64,000 bases of DNA from Dichetophora obliterata (lineage: Eukaryota; Arthropoda; Insecta; Diptera; Sciomyzidae), in the NCBI GenBank assembly GCA_963920525.1, contig OY986439.1, positions 42,902,485 to 42,966,484 on the forward strand, read 5' to 3'. The translations under genes and the position numbers were made by a program. Shown here one piece after another: positions 1 to 11,800 of this stretch. The notes beneath the pieces are model-generated. The model had not been told where the DNA came from. It did no database searches and saw only the letters and a list, made by a program, of their open reading frames with translations. The number at the start of each line of letters is the position of its first letter. The first letter of the stretch is position 1.

Positions 1-870
1 ATCAAATTAGGTTGTTCTTTGGATACAAATTTCTTGTCTTTTCTATTATAGCGATTTACATTTCTCAGTGGCTGAACTGTGTCGAAATTGTCGAAATTGT
101 CGAAAAATGCTTATTTCAGCATTATTTTGCTATCGTAGTAGGATAAGTATTTTGTTGTTTGCATTGCCAGACTGTTGAAACGTAAAAAGACAAATCATTG
201 AAATATCACGAGATGAAATACCCACTCCACAGAATCTCACACTTGATTTGATGCTTCACGCTCATCTCATGAAATAATTTATGAAATCGTAGCAGAACAA
301 AATTATTGGAATATACAAAACTGCGAATATGCGGGATTTTGCAAAGGGCTTTAGCCAGCGTTTCTTTAAAGAAACAGCAAAAATCAACATGCTTTGACAT
401 GCATAAATTTTACTTCTACTAATGATTTAATCACTTATGGCTTGAATTTGATAGTTTTTTCTTTAAGTGAACCCCTCATAATGGTGATAAATTTATTTTT
501 CGTATTTTTTTTTATTTTTACAAAAAGGGTCTAAAATATTCTTACCAGTTGTCCAGGCCCACGCTCCACCAAATTTTAAAAATAAGGAAATATTTGAAAA
601 TGATTTTGAAGTCAATGAATATAGAACTCTTTTGCTGTTCCGGGTTTTTGAATATCTCTTACAGTTTTTTTTAATGATTTTTTAAAGTTAGTGTTTCTTT
701 AAAGAAACAGTGGTAAAAAATGGGTTAAAGATTTTATATATGATTTGACCGGAAAGCTTAAAGAGTAAACATATTTTGTTTTTTATTTTGGTTTTTAATT
801 TTATTTTCCCACTATAAAATGTTATTGGTATGTAAGGCATGTGCGGTACGAGTAAACTAATTAAGGTAGT
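1..870. other. AT-rich DNA without recognisable gene
   Basis: I see no credible coding region here. The only structure is a short minisatellite near 78-107, where the 9-mer TTGTCGAAA is repeated about three times. The short reading frame at 206-400 (minus) has no domain and is probably chance. Confidence 0.5.
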
Positions 871-879
871 TTAGTTAAA

Positions 880-1800
880 GACCCAAATCAGTACAAGACG
901 CTGCAGATATCCACATTGCATATATGTCTTCTATCGACTAAAACTGGGTGCCTCAAAGTGATGATTTGAGTTCTGGAAAGAGAAAAAAAAAATTCAATCG
1001 GAGCCATATCAGGTGAATTTGGGGGTTGTTTGATGATATTTGATTTAATTTTGTTAGAAATTTGTTCACAATTATAGTTTTTAGAGATGGTGCGTTATCG
1101 TGGTACAAATTCTAAGAGTTTTCTTTCCACAAATCCGGCTTTTTTTGACAAATGTAATATTCTTAATGCCCCATAATGACCTATAATGCCCAATAATGCT
1201 CTATAATATTTTTAATTTACTGTCTGATCTTCTGACAATAATTGCGAGTGCACAACACAGCGATAATCAAAGAAAACAATTAACATTACCTTTTTATCGG
1301 CTTTGACGTAGTATTTTTAATTCTGTATTAGTTGGAAGACACCATTCCGAAGCCATAATGCGTTTAACGAATATGAAGTCGGAATTGACTCGTTCAAACA
1401 TGTTTTTGCAACCATAATGACATTGAGTTTTTGGAGAAAATTCGAAATTAGTCAAGCGCCAATGCGTACATGGCTAAAGACTCGATTACAATTTTACGAA
1501 TTGATTCGTAAGACACAAAATGTTAAGCGGCTATTTTTCTCAATTATAAATGACAATTTTCAGTTACCATATCCTCCACTTTAACGATATTAACTTCAGT
1601 TAAAGACGTTGATGGCCGACCACAGTGAAAAAAATCTTCCACCACATCTCGATCGCATTTCAATGCACTTTACTACTCAATTGCAGGTCTTCTGCAAATT
1701 CTGTCTTCTGCAAACTTTTCAGCGATTCGGCACGCAAAATGGAATAAAAAAGATTGAGCAAACTTTGAGACCAATTCTTTGATGGATACTTTATTCATTG
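880..1800 (-). pseudogene. mariner/SETMAR-type transposase relic
   Basis: No open frame survives, but reading the minus strand across several frames recovers the order of a mariner-family transposase with a SETMAR-like N-terminus. The pieces are RDVVEDF followed by GRPSTSLTEVN (end of the N-terminal region and linker, about 1660-1570), then RVNSDFIFVKRIM (about 1400-1360). Next come VFFDYRCVVHSQLL (about 1290-1240), YHDNAPSLKTIIVNKFLT (second catalytic Asp, about 1115-1060) and NSPDMAP (third catalytic region, about 1020-1000). The first catalytic Asp region reads MASEW instead of the usual TGDE-W. Many stops and shifts mean it cannot be functional. I did not find convincing terminal repeats. 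The family is known from the motif order; the exact subfamily is inference. Confidence 0.75.
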
Positions 1801-2093
1801 TAAAAAAACTAAACACTCTTGAGATGAACTTACAACATAGAGCACTGCAAACAAACTAAGCTACAGATTGCATATAAACGCTCAGCGTTGGTATAGAAAA
1901 CAGTTGGACAACTTCTTGAAAAGTGTTATTTAAATGATTGATTCCCGGTTCTTCTTTAGCAAAATGAATACAGGCCTTGAAGGCTTTGTAGCTACAAATA
2001 TTTAGAAATAATTTGCTTCGTCATATTTTCATTTTTCATTTTCAGATGTTACTCATACGAAATGGTGTACAAAATATTTCCTACAGAATCGTA
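1801..2093. other. AT-rich spacer
   Basis: No gene is seen. It contains one copy (2048-2059, reverse complement) of the dispersed motif CGTATGAGTAAC that also occurs near 3959 and 15535. Confidence 0.4.
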
Positions 2094-2097
2094 TTAA

Positions 2098-2616
2098 CCC
2101 ATTAACCACGGTTGGGTATTTTTATCAATAAAAGTGCTTCTGCAGAATTGATCATATCTCAAGATTGTTAGTAGCTAAGTGTTAAATTTGTTGTTTGTTG
2201 CTTTAAGAAAACATAGAGCTATACATTGTTTTGTCAAGAACTTTTTACGTTAACTAATAAATTTTCAAAGTCAAAAGTTAAGTTTAAAAATCAGAAAATT
2301 TTTGTTATTATCATTTGTAAAAAATTTTATATATTAAAAAGTGCAAAAGCTCTCTTAGCCAATTAACTATAAATAGCAGCTATACTTGCTATCGATAGAA
2401 ATGTCTGGTATTAAGCTGTGATGTCGTTGCAGAAGAAATTCGTGCCCATTTAGAACACATTAACGACGGCTGGGTATTTTTATACCCAACTCATATCACG
2501 AAAACGGTGAAAGAAACAAAGTTGAAATTTGATGTGGTAGTTCCTGTGATTAATGCAAGAAACCAAATGCAATTTTAAAAAATCATACGAAGCGCTTGGG
2601 AGCTACGTTTAATGGG
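2098..2616. mobile_element. 519-bp piggyBac-type MITE
   Basis: The segment is bounded by TTAA at 2094-2097 and 2617-2620. It begins CCCATTAA and ends with the reverse complement TTAATGGG. TTAA duplication plus a CCC-starting terminal repeat is the signature of piggyBac-superfamily elements. It encodes no transposase, so it would be non-autonomous. Inside, the phrase GGGTATTTTTAT occurs twice in direct orientation (about 2114 and 2471), the second followed by a pairing ACCCAA. Confidence 0.6.
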
Positions 2617-2620
2617 TTAA

Positions 2621-3950
2621 AGTTCATCAAGTTCTTTCTTCTGTCAAATAAGAATATCAAATATCTATATATTTAATAATATCAAACAACTTTAACTATG
2701 CACACAAATAAACAAACAAATAAATTAATTAAAGAAATAAATAATTTTGTCAATTAGCAATCTATATCGAGCAATTTGGCTCATTCTAGCTAAATTAAGT
2801 TTGTTAACAAAATATTCTAACACAAAATAAATAATCACGCATTCAACCAAATAAAACAATCATTTACACAAGCATGAGCACAAGCAAGCACTCAACCGGC
2901 AATACAGAACTGTATACAGAGGCTGTCTACCACTATACATTACAACTATACATTAAATCACACTCAACAATTTGGAAAACAAAAATAGAGTTCTGCCAAA
3001 AGCTCAATAATTACACTCAAGGGCACTGCAAACACTTAAAGGCATTGTTGTAGAGATTGTAGTGCCTCGAGATTCACTAGCTCTGTCTTTTCTGCTGCTA
3101 CGCAATTAACTTAGTCCGAAAAAATATAGAAGCGTGTTTCGCGCTTAAGTGTTACAAATGTTTTGTTTGGAGTTGATTTAATCATTGGAACCAAATCTGC
3201 TGACAAACAATGTAAAAGCATGATAAAGCGTAATAAATGAACACTTGAAATAAGAACTACAGAACCCAGAAGAAAGAATAAAACAAAAACATTGATAGAC
3301 ACGAAACACCAAAAAGGCGAACCAAGAAAATTAAGAAAGATATCATGCCATCATCATGGAAGTTGGAACGAGGGTTTGACAGCTAGTGCTAATTGAAACT
3401 GGAAAAACTGTATAAGCTGCAAAATGATGTCTTCATGCTTATCTGTCTCTACTGTTCTGCATCAGTTATTTAAAGCAAAGCAAAAAAATCAAATAAAAAC
3501 AAAATCCAAGTGCTGGCAATAATTAACTCGGTACGCAACAGCAGTGTTAATAAGACGTGAATATCAACTTTTCCTTTTTGCATGCATTCTTAATCAAGTT
3601 GAGCTGCTTTTTTAATGACTAAAAGGAACGGTCTAAAAGGAAATTTCTTTGAAAGCTATAAGGTATAGAAGAAAGTAACCAGTAAGCAAAATTAGCCACA
3701 ATTAACTGATTGTCTGCACTTAAGCTTAATTTTTTAGGACTTTAGGAAGCAACAGCAATTTATACGTAAATATTTTAAAAACCGCAGATTTATTTTAATA
3801 GTCTAAGGATTCTATAGCAGCTAGAGCAGACAAAATCTGGATTCAAAATGAAAGCTTTTACCATGAGTGGTATAATAAAAAAGTGAAGTTAATTAAATGC
3901 TTTTAAAGATGTATGCTTATCATAATTCTTTATAAAAATTAAATTGCGGA
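2621..3950. other. AT-rich spacer without gene
   Basis: I see no conserved coding sequence or terminal repeats. The 63-codon frame at 3111-3302 (minus) is hydrophobic at one end but has no support. Confidence 0.4.
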
Positions 3951-4109
3951 CACCACTGCGTATGAGTAACATTTATTATTATAACCCGACTACGGCGAAG
4001 CAAAAGGAGAGGTTTTCCATCAAAACGAAACCCTGCCGGTCGTTAAAAATATTTTATACTTTCGTATCATATTATGTCCTTTTATATAATATATAGAAGT
4101 GTCCTCAAG

Positions 4110-5569
4110 ACCACGCTCAGAGGTCTTAAATCAGAACGTTCTTTGAAAAAGGCTGTCACAAGAATCAAACGAGAACTTCACAAAAGTCCATCGAAAACAA
4201 TTTACAGCTGTTAACCAACTTGCAATAGATGTTGGGATTCAACTCAAAACTAAAAAAAAGGAATGAAATTTCCTCGAGGAAAGAACTAAAAAACGTAAAA
4301 ACTTTTTATGTTAGGAACTATATTAGTTATCAAACACTGGGCAGAAAGGATTTTAAGCGAATAAACGGTAAGCAAATTCAGCTGAGATATCTGGTAATGA
4401 CTGTTGGTGAGTGCTACCAGCTCTTTAAAGAGGAAAATCCTAACATAAATATAGGAAAGTCATTATTTTATGAAAATAGGCCAAAGCATATTCGTCTCGT
4501 TTCTCAAACTGCAGCTAATCTATGCGACTGCATATATCATGCCAATTTAACTTATCTTCTCAAAGCAGCTTCGGAAGCACTTCCCTTTTTAACTAAAAAT
4601 ATTAAAGATCTTTTGAATGAGTTGTGCAGCGATCTTATAAATAAAGACTGCATGACAAGCTTTTGTGACAAATGTTATAATAATTTTGATAAAATTAAGG
4701 TTAAAAGAGGGTCTTTACAAATACTTCTTGAAAACCTTAAGTGCCAATATAATAATTTTAAGCTCCATTATTTTATACAGCAATCTCAAAGCAGGTTCTT
4801 TCATCAAGTGAAAGACATTCTGACCTCTAATGAATCCGTCCTACAAATTGATTTTGCGGAAAATTTTTCTTTACAGTATCAGAATGAAGTGCAAGGCGCA
4901 CACTGGAATCATCATCAAGCTACAATTTATACTGCATGCGAGTGGATTCAAAATTAGAAAGGTCTGACTCCGATTTCGTATGCAATCTTTAGTGATGATT
5001 TTACTCACACTAAATCATGCGTCTGGTATTTCTTAAAAAGAATTATTGAAGAACTCAATACTAAGCTAAAACTCGATACCATTTAAGTGTTTTAAAATGG
5101 GTGTGCTGCACAGTTTAAAAATAGATATAACTTGTTCAACTTGTGTTATGCTAAAAAAGACTATGGCCTAGATATCACTTGGGTTTTTTTTTTTGCATCT
5201 GGACACGGAAAGGGAGCTGTAGATGGAATTGAAGCGACTGTAAAAAGAACTTTGTAAACAGCAATAATGGCCCGACAAGTTACAAGAAATACTCTGTTGG
5301 AAGCATACAATTTTATTGTAAAAAATAAAAAGTTAAATGGAACTAATATTTTCTATACTGGAAAAAATATCATTGCAAGTAATACAGCCTTTCTGCAGCA
5401 GAGATGAGAAAACCTTCCACCAATAAAAAATATTCCGAAAATACATTATTTCAAGTTTGCCAGTAATGATTTTCTTCTATTTGGGCTAAGTGGATTCTCC
5501 AAGTTAAGGATTGTATGGCTAAAACGCTTTCTAGTCGCAGAAGCTGATTCATTAACAGAACATCCATGA
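4110..5569 (+). pseudogene. decayed DDE-type transposase of an unusual element
   Basis: The open part (4229-4957, 242 codons) contains a basic region and then the block QIDFAENFSLQYQNEVQGAH, where the first acidic residue of a DDE-type nuclease is expected. The same frame continues past the TAG at 4955 with FSDDFTHTKSCVWYFL, GCAAQFKNRY (second catalytic region, its Asp codon replaced by Asn) and ASGHGKGAVDGIEATVKR (third acidic region), ending at 5569. In-frame stops lie at 4955, 5084, 5093, 5255 and 5405. Upstream (4130-4225), the expected preceding helix (SERSLKKAVTRIKRELHKS) is in another frame, so there is also a frameshift. I recognise this architecture from uncharacterised proteins repeated across insects and cnidarians (often labelled cc8L18.2-like). 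The superfamily name is not certain to me. Confidence 0.6.
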
Positions 5570-5762
5570 AATTTTTTATGTATTATATATTATGTATTTT
5601 TTAAAACATTATAACAACAACTTCGTTTGTTTCCTTTGCTCCTTTTTTTATATATTTGTTATATTTTTAATAATTTTGTCACATCCGTAACATTCTGCCG
5701 TCACGCCCGTTACCTTTAGTTATCAATGTAAAAAGCTTTTAAATACCGCTACTTTGTACGTA

Positions 5763-7021
5763 TTGGGGGTTGGAATTAATTTTAAAGGTTTTTTTCGGTT
5801 TTTGAGCATTTATTTAGAAACAACGGTACAATGTATATTATTCAAAGTATTGTCCATCGTTAGCTACAACTTTTTCCCATCTTTCTGGCAGCATATGGAT
5901 TCCGCGCCGGAAGAACGATTCGTCTTTTGAGGCAATCCACGAATCGACCCATTTTTTGGTATCCTCGTAAGAAGTGAAGCGATGCTCAGCCAAGCCATGC
6001 GTCATCGATCTGAATAGGTGGTAGTCGGAGGGGGCTATGTCTGGGCTATAAGGCGGGTGGGGTAGCACATCCCAATTCAGCGCCTCCAACGTTTCCTTGA
6101 CGGTTCTTGCAACATGTGGCCGTGCGTTGTCATGTTGAGAAACCACTTTGTCGTGTCTTTTGGCATATTCCGGCCGTTTAACCTTTAATGCTCGGCTCAA
6201 TTGCATCAATTGTTGTTGGTAGCGTTCCCCAGTGATGGTTTCGTTAGGTTTTAGCAGCTCATAGTACACGACACCCTTCTGATCCCACCAAATACACAGC
6301 ATAAGCTTGGCGCCATGAATATTCGGCTTGGCCCTCGATGTTGATGCATGGCCGGGTGGTCCCCACGATTTTTTTCGCTTAGGATTATCATAATGGATCC
6401 ACTTTTCATCGCCAGTGACAATACGATGCAAAAAACTCTTCCTTTTATGCCGTTGAAGCAGTTGTTCGCACATGCAAAATCGCCGTTCAACGTCTCTCGG
6501 CTTCAACTGGTACGGCACCCAATTTCCTTGCTTTTGAATCATTCCCATGGCCTTCAAGCGTTTGCCGACCGTTGATAAGTCGACTTCCAATGATTCTGAC
6601 AATTCCTGAAGGGTTTGACACGGGTCTTCATCGAGCAAAGCCTCCAATTCCTCATCTTCAAACTTTTTCGGCTGGCCCGGACGCTCTTTGTCTTCCGTAT
6701 CAAAATCACCACTTTTAAACCGACGGAACCAGTACTCACAAGTAGAAATCGATGGAGCATAGTCCCCGTAAGCCTCAGTAAGCGTGCGTTGTGCTTCAAC
6801 CGCTTTTTTCTTCAAATGGAAGCACAAAAGTAAACGAAAGTCGACATGTTCACAGAGAATAAAAATATATGTTGTTTACACTTCAGTGGAATGACACATA
6901 CTAAAAAATGAAGCTTAGACAATGTGCTTTGAAATGAATATAGTCACAGGTGTGCCCGATGCGATCTATTGATAGTTACGCCATCTCTTAGAAAACCTTT
7001 AAAACTAATTCCAACCCCCAA
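5763..7021 (-). mobile_element. mariner transposon (mauritiana-like), near full length
   Basis: The element is 1259 bp, the usual mariner size, with terminal inverted repeats starting TTGGGGGTTGGAATTA at both ends (26 bp, one mismatch). It is flanked by TA at 5761-5762 and 7022-7023, the duplicated target dinucleotide of Tc1/mariner elements. It carries one transposase gene on the minus strand. The very low divergence between TIRs and the long open frame suggest a fairly recent insertion compared with its neighbours. It sits between repeats of a GTCAC-CCGTTAC motif that may belong to the older element it landed in. Confidence 0.93.
5838..6857 (-). CDS. mariner transposase, start codon apparently lost
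   Basis: This is a DNA-cutting and joining enzyme that moves mariner elements by cut and paste. The frame is open for about 340 codons, the family length. An N-terminal helix-turn-helix region begins CEHVDFRLLLCFHLKKKAVE and is followed by the WFRRFKSGDF block and a GRP-like hook (ERPGQPKK). The catalytic DD34D triad is visible as IVTGDEKWIHYDN, VVSQHDNARPHVA and YSPDIAPSDYHLF. The C-terminus has the usual LPERWEKVVANDGQYFE. There is no in-frame ATG before the conserved N-terminus: the upstream frame reads back to a TAA near 6876 through CTC/ATT codons, and the nearest ATG is out of frame. Most similar to the mauritiana subfamily by eye. Catalytically plausible, but initiation is doubtful. 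Confidence 0.9.
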   Translation of the reverse strand, partial: LCEHVDFRLLLCFHLKKKAVEAQRTLTEAYGDYAPSISTCEYWFRRFKSGDFDTEDKERPGQPKKFEDEELEALLDEDPCQTLQELSESLEVDLSTVGKRLKAMGMIQKQGNWVPYQLKPRDVERRFCMCEQLLQRHKRKSFLHRIVTGDEKWIHYDNPKRKKSWGPPGHASTSRAKPNIHGAKLMLCIWWDQKGVVYYELLKPNETITGERYQQQLMQLSRALKVKRPEYAKRHDKVVSQHDNARPHVARTVKETLEALNWDVLPHPPYSPDIAPSDYHLFRSMTHGLAEHRFTSYEDTKKWVDSWIASKDESFFRRGIHMLPERWEKVVANDGQYFE

Positions 7022-7394
7022 TAGATCAAAATTTTTATTCAAAATACTGGTAAGAACTGTTCGGAGGTCCTTTTTTCAATGTTTTTTGCAATATTTTACA
7101 GAATTCACTAGTGAATTCAAAAATATAAGAACTGTCATTTTCTTACGTCATACCCGTTACCTGCTTCTCAAGGTATTTAAGGTATTAAAGAACATTTTGC
7201 GAAGTTCTTTAAAATACTATCAATATGGCAACACTCAAGCTTCAAAAATATGTAAAACTATTGTTGATGGGTATTCAGGTTTTTCAATAAATGCAAACAA
7301 TTCGCTTAAATCTGTCACACCCGTTACTATGAAAATGCTCATATGTGTTTGACCGGTATGTATGTATGTATGCGTGCATGTTCATCTATTCCAC

Positions 7395-7815
7395 TCTCAC
7401 TTCTAAACTTCTTATCATAATTTGACAAATGAGGTATCGTTGGAAGCGTTTTCCTCGTCCGTTGTTTAAAAGCTTTGTGACGTAAAATTGAATTTAATAT
7501 GGCGCCTTCTAGAGTACAGAAAGTGAACTAAACCACTAAACTTCTAAGACTCTAATCATATTTTAGCAAATGAGGTATCATTGAAAGCCTTTTCCACGTA
7601 CGCTGATTAAAGGCTATGTGATGTTACATTAAACAGAATAAAGCATCCTCTAGAGGACAGAAAATAAACTAAACCCCAATCTTCTAAATTACTTATCACA
7701 ATTTGATAAATCAGGTATCGTTGGAAGCGTTTCCTTTTAGTCCGCTTATTATAGACTTTGTGACGTCACATTAAATTGAATGTGGCGCCTTCTATAGAAC
7801 ATAAAGTAATGTACA
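7395..7815. repeat. three tandem copies of a ~140-bp repeat
   Basis: The phrases ACTTCTAA..TTATCATAATTTG and GAGGTATC(G/A)TTG recur at about 7431, 7572 and 7712, giving periods of 141 and 140 bp. Each unit also carries a (T)GTGACGT box and a GCGCC/GCATCCTCTAGA box. Units are roughly 75-80 percent alike by eye. No coding sequence is apparent. Confidence 0.8.
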
Positions 7816-7941
7816 AAAAAAATATTTTAAGTGCCATAATAAGCATCTTTGTTTATAAATTGATCATCATATAATTAAAAAGTAATTGATACTTTCAATT
7901 GTATAAAATTTGTATCCAATTGTATCAATTGTATAAAATAA

Positions 7942-8501
7942 TTTAAATAAAAAAATAAGTTCAAAAAACTAAAACCCGACTTTTAAATACCACGCTCTTA
8001 AAAGTTTTAAACAAGGAAATTTGTTCATCTGAATTTTTTTGTATAAACTATTCAATGTTTTTTGTTTATTTAATAAACAACTTACACAAAATATATTTTA
8101 TTGTATTTTATACATATTCATAGTGATATTCAAAAGATATATGAGGTCGTATGCCAACTCTCCTAACACAACAACACATTGTTACAGAGTTAAGCGATCA
8201 TAAGCTTTAGGGAAAAGTGCATCAAGAGTACCACATATCACCATACATCTAGAGGGCGTCATATAACCATATATAGTATATGAGGTGGCATACGACTACA
8301 GATATCTTCAAAATATCACTATAAATATGTATAAAATATAATAAAATATATTATGTGTAAGTTGCTTATTTAATAAACAAAAAACATTGAAAAGTTTATG
8401 CATACAAATTTCAGATGAGAGCATTTTCTTGTTTTATACTTTTTAGAGTGTGATTTTTAGTAGTCGGGTTTTAGTTTTTTAAACTATTTTTTTTATTTAA
8501 A
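7942..8501. mobile_element. 560-bp foldback/MITE with ~215-bp arms
   Basis: Left arm 7942-8155 and right arm 8287-8501 are imperfect reverse complements, sharing for example AAAAAACTAAAACCCGACT, AATGTTTTTTGTTTATT and the inner tip CGTATGCC. The spacer is about 130 bp. No clear target duplication can be assigned because the flanks are A/T rich. No coding capacity. Confidence 0.8.
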
Positions 8502-10070
8502 CACCACTACCTATAAATTATGCGGGCTATAAACCAAGGAGGATTTTGAATCAGTTGTATAACGCTTAAAATTCATAAAAATACATGAATAAAAATAAGT
8601 TTATGAATAAAAAGTTAATCACATACTTGTTTCTATTTACTTTACAAACTTTTCATCATAAACAAAAATAAATAATCGTCTAAAAGTAGAAGTATAACAT
8701 TGACGACCTTTTATTTGAATAAATGAATATAAAATAACATGTTTTAACGAGATTCAATTCAGATCTCTTTAATAACAAAATATGACTATATTAACAAAAA
8801 TTGATAGCACGTAAATGTTTTTGTACATATTGTACTTAGGTAAAAAAAATATTTTGTTTAAAGGTCATTCTCTATCAACCGAACACCTCTCTGCCTATTT
8901 TATTTTTTGGATTAGAACTATTTTTAGGGGATTCAAGTTTTTGCTAAAGTGTTCCATTCAGGTGTAGGTAGTGCACAGTAATATAATTTAGAATGTATAG
9001 TAGAGCACCCACAATACATGTGACGGTTTTTTCAATATATATGGTGTTTTTTTGCACTCCACTAGCATTTTCTAATAGAATAAGGTTGATAAATAAGATC
9101 TGCATCAAAAGATTGCTATCGTTGGTGAAGAATAGTCACCCGCTTTTGATTTGAAGCCTGAAAAGCAGCCTTGAAATTGCTTGAAAATATCTCAAACAAC
9201 TTTTGCCCTGTAACGTTTTTAAAAATAGTAAAATTTTTATTAAAAGTCTTAATTTGACTGTCCGTGTAGTTCTTTTTTTTTAGGTGTGATATTTAATGGT
9301 GTTTTTGAAGACGAAACTAAATTTTGTACTCAATTTCATGTCATATTTTTGTTCAAAAAATTCCCAAAAATCATAGAAAAATCTGCGAGCTATCAACACT
9401 ATATCATAATAAAGGGAATTTAATAAGGTCTGAGAAATTTACTATTTTTTCCTATTTTTTTTTTACTCATGAGTTTACATCTTAAAGGCAAACAAATGAT
9501 TTTTATTTTTATTTCATTCAATAAACCTTTCAAATCTTTAAAATTTAAGCAAAGTAAGTACTTGTTTTACTCACCTAAACCATAATTTATGATCCTTTCA
9601 TATGTTATGAGAGCGTTTGGGCTTTGTTTCAATTCAATTTCACTCATAAGCCTCGTTGATAAAAAATATTAAAGGTTTTTGTTTTTTACGGTGGATTTAA
9701 ATTAAATGGGCTCTTTGGGTCCCAATTTGTTGCTAAGCTGACAAGGAAAAAAAAAAATTGATATTTCTCCTTGTATAAGTTTCGTTTGAATTGTAAGAGT
9801 GTAACATGTCTTAACGGGCTAACTTAACATATTTTTAAACTTTTTTTTAATCCTTGTCTTTTTTATATTGTAAAATAAATAATTATGGATTAAAACCGAG
9901 ACATTGACATAAACTGACAACAAAAACAAAATTTCTATAACCAGATACTTAAAATTCTTTTTGGAGGAATTCCGTATGAACCGACGCAACATTGACTCAT
10001 TCGTGTATACAGATTTAACATCGATATAATACAAGCCAAGGTATGAAACCGCGTGTTAAATGGATAAGCT
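8502..10070. other. AT-rich spacer without gene
   Basis: No domain, terminal repeat or RNA gene is seen. The 71-codon frame at 9819-10034 is lysine/asparagine-rich and unsupported. Confidence 0.4.
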
Positions 10071-11800
10071 TTATTTATTTATTTATTTATTTATTTATAG
10101 TACGATAAGAACTTAGTTCTTTTAATGCAGAAGTTGGAACAATGTTTTTAGGATTATACAAATTAAAGATTTTCTTAAACCTAATTTAAACAATTAAACT
10201 TATTATAAAATTAATCTTAATGTTAAGTAGAAATAGAGAAATCTAGATAGAGCATACAATTGAAGTAATTAAGTGAGAAAAACAAAAAGTTACAAGAAGA
10301 AAGTATAGATTTAAAGAAAACTGGCGAATTTGGTTATCGTTATTTAGAAGCAAAATGTTGAAATACGGCAAGTCTAAATCTTGTTATTTCCCTTAAAGCT
10401 CCTACATGGCTCGGTAAGGAATTCCAAAGACAAGTGGCATTAATAAAAAATAATCTTGTGGAGTTGAGGTAGTTGAAACTCAGTGGGGTCAGCATGAAAC
10501 TTCTTGTTGAGTGACCAAATCGAATTTTTTCAAACAAATAAGGAGGCGTTTTAAACACTATTATTTTATGCAGAAAGATACAATTTCTAGCATTGAGATA
10601 GCTAATAATATCACTTCCAAGAATAGATTTTTAAACTGAGATATATGATCAAATTTTCGCAGCCCATAAACATATCGTGTAACCTGGTTAAATGCTAAGT
10701 TTAATTTTAATTCAGATCGGGAGTCCAAATTGCTATAAGCACATTCTGCATAAGTAATTATAGGTAGTATAAGTTGAAGAACAAGCTTATGTTTCAATTC
10801 AACTGGCGTATAATCAGCTGAAACTGTTAGATTACGCAGAATATAATATACTTTTTGAACCACACTGTTGATGTGGTCACTGCAGGTAAGTGTAGAATTA
10901 ATATGAAAACCTAGATTTTTGATTTTGCTGACGAGACTTAGCTTTTGGTCTTTTAAAATAAGGTCCGGTATATCTTCAAAGAAGACATTATCTTTGCTGA
11001 TGGGTAATACAAATGATTTCGCAGCATTAAGTTGAAGCCCATTGCTAACAGCCCACTGACTTATACTTTCTAGATCCTCATTAAGCCTGAATACCAGGTC
11101 TTCCATGAGACCAGTTCTACGTGAGAGATATATCTGAATATCATCAGCATAAGCATGCATGGACGAATGCCTGCCAACGCTGAAAATATCATTTGTAAAA
11201 ATGGAGAATAAAAGAGGACCTAGTACCGATCCTTGGGGAACCCCACTGCAAACAGACGAAAGACTTGAAAAATTTTCACCGACCTTAACTTTCTGTACCA
11301 GAGAAGAAATACAATTTTTTTGAGTGTCTTAAGACACGTGTTGATTCGTTTCTAACTAATCGGTAGTTTTCCCAATTTTCAACTGTGGGGTTTTTTTTCC
11401 ACAAACTGTGTAGTTTATTTCGCTTGTTTATAGCGTTTTGAACTCGGTTATTGAACCAAGAAAGGGCAGGAGGCATTTTTTATGGTGACACTACGAGAAG
11501 GGACATGATTGGAAAATAACCTATTAATAATAAGTGAGAAAAAAAGTAACTTTTCATCAACAGTTTCACTGTTCCAAACTTCATTCCATTGAACTGTAAG
11601 TAGATCTTGTAAAAGAGCAAAACGATTTATATTTTTAAAGTCATGATACAAGTACGTGCTTGGAGACACAGTGCGCACAAAATTAACATTTAAAGTACAA
11701 AAAATTAAATCGTGATCTGACAAAAAAAAAAATTTGGTCAAACAGCAAAACAGATGATATATCTGAATCTCCAAAAAGTGCAGACACAACAAGAAATTCG
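10071..11800 (-). mobile_element. Jockey/CR1-like LINE copy with internal deletion
   Basis: The element reads on the minus strand and ends in a (TAAA)n tail, seen as (TTTA)n at 10071-10098. About 240 bp of 3' UTR precedes it. Coding remnants in order from 11792 to 10340 are the end of the AP endonuclease, the linker and the C-terminal half of the reverse transcriptase. It is 5' truncated at or before about 11800, and the palm N-terminal part is missing. Confidence 0.85.
10340..11792 (-). pseudogene. LINE ORF2 remnant (endonuclease end, RT C-half)
   Basis: The protein would nick target DNA and copy the element RNA. From 11792 down: an endonuclease C-terminus with the SDHDLIFCTLN motif, whose SDH is the catalytic end block. 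Then comes the linker (SWFNNRVQNAINKRNKLHS, 11470-11400), and abruptly the RT motif [20 protein letters not shown] (about 11260-11200), followed by [12 protein letters not shown] with the catalytic YADD box at 11138-11155. Roughly 150-200 codons of RT fingers/palm between linker and PQGSVLGP are absent, so this copy has an internal deletion. The thumb region continues to a frameshift near 10560 and then LFFINATCLWNSLPSHV, a typical LINE C-terminus. Inactive. Confidence 0.85.

Noticed and set aside
6251..6833. Several frames of 72-81 codons on both strands within the mariner
   Set aside because: Shadows of the mariner transposase frame.
6969..7352. 127-codon frame starting in the mariner TIR
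   Set aside because: It starts inside the mariner end and runs into flanking repeats; no recognisable domain, likely chance.
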